From Trichopria drosophilae (lineage: Eukaryota > Arthropoda > Insecta > Hymenoptera > Diapriidae), in contig CM059582.1 of NCBI GenBank assembly GCA_030407085.1, forward strand, positions 29,153,001 to 29,217,000: a DNA stretch of 64,000 nucleotides. Direction: 5' to 3'. The notes beneath the pieces were generated by a model that made no database searches, was not told where the DNA came from, and saw only the letters and a program-made list of their open reading frames with translations. A program made the translations under genes and the position numbers. Shown here piece after piece: positions 58,241-64,000 of the stretch. How positions within the stretch are numbered: position 1 is the first letter of the stretch; each line of letters opens with the position of its first letter.

Positions 58241-60256
58241 TTATTTCAATATATTCGAATGTATATAGCTGAAATAAATGACGATCAACAATAATGCAAC
58301 GTATCGAAGAATTGAGATTTCTTGTATTTTATCGACGCTATTTTTATAAATTTCGAAGGCATTACACAAAGTGGTATTACACATCTTACAGCGACTCTCG
58401 ATGTCGAATGATGCGTTAGTAATCTCTTTTGCCAATTCTGCACAGGTCTTAGAAACTGCACAGGCTCGACTAACCACTGGAAATGTGGCTAAAAGTGAAC
58501 ATACAATTAATTAAAACATTATAATGCTATAAGTAAAAAGTAAGATTTTTCTAACTTAATAAATACACTATAAGATACATTTATTTAGAGTGTTGCTTAG
58601 ATATAAATGCATATGACAATTTTCGAGTTTTTATCCATATATGGCGCAATCTATTTCAAATCATGCACTTCAACTAACTTCAAGTTGTAGAATTAAATGA
58701 AATATGTTATTCTCCATAAAAAATAGAGGGATACGTATTTTTGTATTTTTCATGAAAACTTTGTTTAACGAAGATATCTGGATTTGAACTTTGAAAGGTG
58801 AAACTTTAAAAAAGCACGAAAACTACATTGTTTCGCCCATAATTTTTTTCTAATATTAATGTAATAAATTTTGTATCTTGGGTATTTTTGGAGGCCTTGT
58901 GTTCTTCACAATCCCGTTTAAGAGAGACAAATATAATGACACGGAACTGGGCAAATATGCTGGGACGTAAATATAGCGAGACGCAAATATACCGGGACTC
59001 TACTGTACTTGGACCACTAGCCCAAATACGGCAATTAACCCTGTTTAGTGCTGACTGCCGTGGACATGGAGTACAAAGTCAGTACTACTTTCTAGTACTG
59101 ATTGGTGGTCTATAAACAAAATCTTAACAAATAGGACCCTTTATTATAGGTATTTAATTTGATTTTTTTTAATATTTGTGTGTTGTGAGATATGTTAAAT
59201 GGAATACAGTTATGCAACTTCGATCGCAAATAAATGTATGAAAAAAATACGTGTCTCCCAATTACTGCGCTGTCGCCTTAACCATTACGTTACGTTCACA
59301 TACATATTGCCCTAATAGCACAAAAATCATACTAAGCATTGCTGTAACCTTAAATTTTAAGCTTGTAACTTCAGGATGTTAATAAATGTCTACATAATCT
59401 TACATCAACCTTATATCAACATCAAAATCCTCGCCGAAACTCCTTCCAGGGAAGTTACAGGTTAATGTTTTATTAACCTTATTTAATTATTAATTCCAGT
59501 TCTGTCTGGAATTTTGTAAAAACATTCGATAAATTGGAAGCTCCAATAGTTTTAATATGTAATAATTTCAATTTTATAACATATTATTAAAATCGACAAT
59601 ATTTCAATCATTAAATAACGGTTAATTTTAATGTTATTATGAATATAGAAAAACTTTGTAAATAATTTACAATTTCTTAGTTTTTGCCTCCCCGCGATTC
59701 CGTAACAAGAATGTTCATCAGGACGGCACAGAATGGTAGAAAAATTTGCAATATTGTAGAGGCATCGATTGTAAGCAAGAGATTTAGTCATGCTGAAACA
59801 CTGGTAACAGTGCATGGCATCCACAGTATCAACATATATAAATACACCTGCCATATAAAACAGTATAATATATTAATGCATAATATAATTACTTATTTAA
59901 TTTTAATTGTACTTTTATCGCGACATGTGATTGGTCTGGTCATAAAATTTGAAAAACTATATAGCTTTAACATACATTTTGTTTTAATTTGCATACAGCA
60001 TAATTTACTTTAGTGCAATCAATTTAACTGATATTTTTAGTAAAATGATACCGAAAGTATCATCTAGCTATAGAGATTTTCTTCCTTTTTATTAGCTGTT
60101 ATGGTCAAAAGTCATTAACGTGGAAAGGGAGATTTTAATCGAGTACAATAAATAATGTTATTACAATAACTTTTATTTGTATATTTTAATAAAAAATTAA
60201 TACGAACCATATGAAAATATCCAGAATGAACGTAAGAAATTACATTTTTTACCCAT
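58241..60256 (-). CDS. Ly6-6: diverged GPI-anchored three-finger protein
   Basis: Exons 60256-60208, 59847-59671 and 58488-58241 join to 157 aa with phase-1 introns. Exon 1 gives MGKKCNFLRSFWIFSY, matching the FWIxSY end of other family members. Exon 2 gives VFIYVDTVDAMHCYQC. Ten cysteines end TLCNAF. The N-S-T site is split by intron 2 (AAT T, then CC ACA), which supports donor GTAAAT after 59671 and acceptor TTTTAG before 58488. An alternative CAG acceptor 12 bases later (exon from 58476) keeps frame but loses the site. The tail is hydrophobic (YVALLLIVIYF) but followed by about ten polar residues, unusual for a GPI signal. The exon 1 donor is GTTCGT. Confidence 0.82.
58921..59005. mobile_element. 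right-end fragment of the pogo-like MITE family
   Basis: AATATAGCGAGACGCAAATA and ACCGGGACTCTACTG match the right 85 bases of the 23949 element and are followed by TA. It lies in Ly6-6 intron 2. Confidence 0.75.
59245..59300 (-). repeat. tRNA-like head fragment
   Basis: On the - strand, AATGGTTAAGGCGACAGCGC resembles box A of Ser/Leu-type tRNA genes. No box B or stem closure follows; probably a SINE relic. Confidence 0.3.
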
Positions 60257-60699
60257 TTTCCTGATGTGAACGTTATCTCTAAAATAAGAAAAACTTTCAA
60301 ATAGTCATCCAATTGATTTAAAAAATTCAATGTCAATATTAAGTTAAAAGTCACATGATTACATTAAAATTACGAAATAAAATGTCAAAAAGATAAAAAC
60401 TCCCGAGTTTCTATCAACGTTTCGAATCTCCATGTCGTCATCTACAGTTACAATAAAAACGACAAAACATTTATTTGGATAAAATGTGTCATCATACAAT
60501 CGTCTTAATCGTCGGGAACCCAGTTAGCGGTCCGAATGTTCTGTTCATAAAAAGATCCATCAAAAATAAAAATGATATTTTTTATTAAAAAAGCTTAAAA
60601 AAAAATGCATGGATTTAAAAATAGAATCCAGTTCACCTTACAGCACGAACAAAACAATAGCTTGGAGTTATGTTAGTATTAGTAAATCATGCACTTAAA
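60257..60699. other. intergenic upstream of Ly6-6
   Basis: No gene. On the - strand near 60410-60450 the words GTAGATGACGACATGG and ATTCGAAACGTTGATAG resemble the (CTGA)AGATGA...CGAAACGTT signature that recurs at 63402-63450. Confidence 0.4.
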
Positions 60700-61115
60700 C
60701 TCTCAGAAGATGGCTTTAGAAAAAAACCTCGATGTTATCAGAAATGTTCTTCTTAAAAACGATTATACTAAAGATTTAGAGCTTATCTGCTTAAATCAGG
60801 AGTTTATATTGCGACTACTATAATTTAAATAGCAAACATAAATAACAATAACACGCAAATCATTACAAATGTCTCCATCCCACATATCAAAAACGGTTAG
60901 AAAAATAATCTAACTGCTTGCGAATAGAAAAATTACGGCAGTGTACAAACCAATAAACACGAACATAGGCGGGATCAAACCGTTAAAAGAGAAGCTTAAA
61001 CTAGAAAAAATAGCAAACGTAGTTTACCAGAATCCTTGTAAAAATTGTGATAAAGTGTATATCATCAAACCAGCAAACGTTTAACAACCAGAATTAAGGA
61101 TAATCAATATAGTAT
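60700..61115 (+). pseudogene. Penelope-like element remnant (end of RT and start of GIY-YIG domain)
   Basis: The + strand reads KNLDVIRNVLLKNDYTKDLE, then after a stop ITAVYKPINTNIGG, VVYQNPCKNCDKVYI and, after a frameshift, QTSKRLTTRIKDNQ. This order matches the linker with CxxC and the GIY-YIG endonuclease start of Penelope-like retroelements. Stops and shifts show decay; the RT core is missing. Confidence 0.7.
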
Positions 61116-61119
61116 ATTT

Positions 61120-61345
61120 CTCACGACGGGGAGAAAAATAGACAAATCCTCTCCTCAGATGCAAGATTGTCACCCGAGTCGAAGGCGAGGCTGGTAAGCA
61201 AGTGTGGAATTCTTGTCTGTTTAACTTCCCGAGGGTTGAATACGATTTTTCTGCCTAATGCATTGAAAGTGACCGAGATTTGCAAGGTTAGAATATGTCA
61301 CTTGCGGTGCATGTAGGAAGAAAAATCAGTTTTTGTTTGAATGAA
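61120..61345. repeat. dispersed repeat related to 25930-26190
   Basis: It shares CACGACGGGGAG / CAACGAGGGAGG, a GAAGxCGAGG box and TACGATTTTTCT in order with the Ly6-2 flank copy. No ORF. Confidence 0.45.
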
Positions 61346-61636
61346 ATCGGCCAGGTTACACGATTATCTTCGACGGGCGCTAAGCAATAGTATATTTAGG
61401 CATAAGTTTTTTAAAAAAAAGTCATTTCCGTATTTACTTTGTTATGACGTGTAGTGTTATTGTGAAACGGTGATTTTTCGGGAAGAGATGGAAATACATT
61501 TACGTACACCGTGCCTAAATCATGTTTCTTTCTTTCTGTTCTCTCTTTTCAGTCCAGAGAAGTTCATCAATTTATTGGGCAGCTGCATCCCAGTGTTCTG
61601 GCAATAAGTCCCACGATGCCGTTCCAGTTTAGCACC
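61346..61636. other. intergenic, no recognised feature
   Basis: Nothing supported between the repeat and the LINE fragment. Confidence 0.4.
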
Positions 61637-63249
61637 TCAATTTGGAGTCTGCATACACCGACAGACATGATCGCGTCCATGGCACACATTCAAAGAATGC
61701 TGCGTGTCCCTATCAGTAGCCGTCTTGTGGCCGTGTCTCGAAAAGAATTGCGTAAAATAAACGTTCACCTCATCGAAGATTCTGTTCGTCCACGGACGTA
61801 CATCCAATTTCAGTTTGTTGGTCCATTTCGCTAGTTGATCGCCAGTCCATCGCTCATGCCACTGGTCAACAGTGCACGGTCTCTGCTCTTGTTCTACCTC
61901 CGGAAGGTTTGTCTCTAGATGTCGATTGTAGATACGACTCCTCTCACGGTCCAGATAGTAAATAATGATGATGCTGGCGAAAACTGATACTACATTATGC
62001 GATACCGAACGGCATGCTCCTGCAAACCAAAGCACTGCCAATCTCTACATGCTTATGTCTTGGGGTCCTCAAGCTACTGATGCCGCATCCTAAAGATGTC
62101 CATACCTCCGTTAGCAGACAGGAAGCAGCTAACGATCGTGGTATTTCCACTTCTGATTCACACATAGCCGTCGTGTGTACTTTCGTTCACAGGAAAAGAA
62201 CGTTTGTTCTTCAGGTATATTGCCGCTGTGCCTGCACTATCGCTGAACCATCCACGTTCCAGGATATTTGTATGCTATTCTAAGATGATGTTAATACCAT
62301 TCTCTTTCCTCTTCATCCGAAGTAGTACGGATAGCAACTGCTGAGTAGGCCGACCCCTGTTAAGGTGAGCCTAAAGTTCAGTCGATCCTCGCGGGAAGCT
62401 TTTTTCACTTCAATGAGCACACTTCCCTGGCCAAATTCTCTTATGACTTTCACAGCTACCCTGATTTTTTCAGGCGTTACCTTGACGACCTCCACATAGC
62501 TCTCCCTGCCCAGCATCCGGGCACCCCTCATTGGCGTTGATTTAGATTTCTTTTTCGTCGCTTGCAACTTTTCGGAGTTAGCTCTAGTTTCTGTTAGCTT
62601 CATGGTGGTGTTGTTAAGTGCACTTTTTGGTGATCCCCCCGTGTATTTGGCCAGCTTTTGTCGTCTTTATAAGTTGGAATCTATCGTTTACGGCCTTCTT
62701 CAGCCTGCCGTCCTCCTTCGACGTGGGGATCAGCGTATCGTTGGACGCTTTCTATTATTCTTGTTCCTTCGGCTGGCATACACATCGCCCTCGGCTGGTT
62801 TAAATGTCCAACTGCTTCCTCTAGGTTACCTCATCCGCAGCCAGTTTTTGTTTAGTAGTCTTCCATTTGTTTCCAAGCCTAAGTACATCCTTCAATATCG
62901 TCTGATCAACATCGTCTATAATATCCTTAAACATGTTTCTTTTTGTTCTGCAGAATTGAAACAAGTTTTGGATCATTGTCCACAGCAGTTGTAGTTGTTC
63001 GTCTTCCATTATGATAGCTCCTCCACTTGCTGGCTGCTTTGGGTGGTCGGTATCCTGTCATTCATTCAGCGATGCGTTTGAGCTCTTTGACATTTCATTC
63101 GTAGTCTGTTCGATGAAAGAAGCTAGAGCGCCACTCGGGATATTATGAAGCTGTAAATAGTTGACAACCCCTGAGTTTTCCACATTGGTGGGACCGGAAG
63201 CACACGGGCTATTTGAATGATCATAGCCTAAATTTGGGGATCGAGACAT
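61637..63249 (-). pseudogene. R1-like non-LTR retrotransposon, internally deleted
   Basis: On the - strand the order is ORF1 start (MSRSPNLGYDHSNS at 63249), an ORF1 middle (63009-62821), an ORF1 segment with KVIREFGQGSVLIEVKKASR (62603-62313), a short endonuclease-like piece (SANGGMDIF, near 62120-62090, shifted frame), then the RT C-terminus (WHERW, KWTNKLKLDVRPW, VYFTQFFSRHG; 62041-61637). The whole RT domain between endonuclease and C-terminus is missing. Frameshifts are present throughout. The C-terminal WTxxLxxDxRPW and FTQ...HG pattern fits the R1/Jockey-type elements. Confidence 0.75.
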
Positions 63250-64000
63250 TGCAAACGACGTCTATTCACGCAAGTCGCGGAATCTATCATGCTCTAGCTA
63301 ATCGGTGTTTTATTTGTATAGAATGTTATATTAATCATTTAAACATTTAAGAAAAATGTATGACAACTTACCCAAATAATTGTTTTGTCATTTTTGTTGT
63401 TAATAGTCCTGAAAATGAGGACAAGGAGCATCGAAACGTTGTCAGAAACTTAAAAATATTGATTTCATAATTTAAAAAATTTGCTCTGTTCGCTTATTTT
63501 TAAATCCGAAATAAATGGATCCATATTCATACTAACTAAATGTTTTAGATTACAAATTCATTTTCTCGTGAAAGTGGCTGCATTTTTTAAAAATAGTAAT
63601 AAATAATAAACATAATAAACACCCTTACACATCATTTTTCTGACATATTAATAATTTTAAAAAATATGTTTCCTAATTTAAAACTAATATACGTCAAATC
63701 TACTTTGAAAAAATATTATTATATCATCTAATAAAATTTTTAGATTAGTTTTTAATCATATACGTATTTTTGATCCGAATTTACCTTAACTAAATTACAA
63801 CAGCGATTTATGTTATAAATAAAAAATCACTTCTGATTTAGCCTAACGACCAAAATCTGTAACTTATGCAAAAACTGATTAACAACAATAATTAAAAGTG
63901 CAATATGCAACGAGCTTCCATATGAACAGGTAGAAATGTAGTACTGCACAAATAACCAGGAAAAAAAATGATTTTTTGAAATGACGCTTTAAACTTACTG
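63250..64000. other. intergenic to window end
   Basis: AT-rich. TCCTGAAAATGAGGACAAGG and CATCGAAACGTTGTCAG near 63408-63448 resemble the recurrent CTGAAGATGA...CGAAACGTT signature of some retroelement ends. No gene. Confidence 0.4.

Noticed and set aside
61511..62283. + strand ORFs of 107 and 89 aa
   Set aside because: Antisense to the R1-like RT C-terminus and endonuclease fragments.
1..64000. CRISPR array, bacterial operons or rRNA genes
   Set aside because: No regularly spaced short repeats with unique spacers, no bacterial gene layout and no rRNA-like sequence; the window is eukaryotic.

Overview
The window is eukaryotic, AT-rich, and reads as insect DNA. Short genes have GT-AG introns, the insect type of Ly6 three-finger gene is present in tandem, and the repeats are typical of arthropods (Ty3/gypsy element with envelope genes, mariner with TA duplications, TTAA-targeting elements, pogo-like MITE, R1-like and RNase H-bearing LINE fragments, Penelope remnant). 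A hymenopteran host is possible, but the sequence does not settle it.

Region 1 (1-11445) is the 3' two-thirds of a young, apparently intact Ty3/gypsy-type endogenous retroelement on the + strand. It holds pol (RT, RNase H, integrase) with a G-patch and a CCHC zinc knuckle inserted between RNase H and integrase, a 684-702 aa envelope of chuvirus-like type, and a second membrane glycoprotein ORF. That second ORF looks like a shortened copy of the envelope N-terminal domain. A 3' non-coding region follows, with a duplicated hairpin and 42-bp tandem repeats, then a 2261-bp LTR (TGTTA...TAACA). The LTR contains a TATA box, an initiator, an AUG-free leader exon, a perfect splice donor, and an acceptor whose joining creates an ATG in frame with a 65-aa arginine-rich ORF that ends on a poly(A) signal. 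The LTR therefore looks like a complete two-exon gene. Gag, protease and the 5' LTR lie outside the window.

Region 2 (11446-26515) holds Ly6-1 and Ly6-2 on the + strand in a segmental duplication. Ly6-2 has been inflated by a TTAA-flanked long-inverted-repeat element, itself split by a DD41D mariner, both in intron 1, and by a pogo-like MITE in intron 2. Ly6-1 preserves the empty sites, so the insertions can be placed to the base. Between the two genes lie a decayed LINE (14.8-16.6 kb) and a tRNA-like SINE (17.6 kb).

Region 3 (about 24.9-44.4 kb) is gene-poor. It has one short intronless ORF with a poly(A) signal, several MITEs, a repeat module containing CCATTTTG, and a CG-richer stretch at 31.5-33.2 kb. 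I recognise no other gene there.

Region 4 (44.4-60.3 kb) holds four Ly6 genes on the - strand. Ly6-4 and Ly6-5 are clear tandem copies (about 5.2 kb apart). Ly6-6 is a more diverged, complete gene. Ly6-3 has exons 2 and 3 but no convincing exon 1. All share a three-coding-exon layout with phase-1 introns, a signal peptide whose last exon-1 residues are Tyr-(Gly/Ala), ten cysteines (nine in Ly6-5) ending in Cys-Asn, and a hydrophobic GPI-signal tail. They should be small extracellular GPI-anchored proteins.

Region 5 (60.3-64 kb) is transposon debris: a Penelope-like GIY-YIG fragment and an internally deleted R1-like LINE on the - strand.
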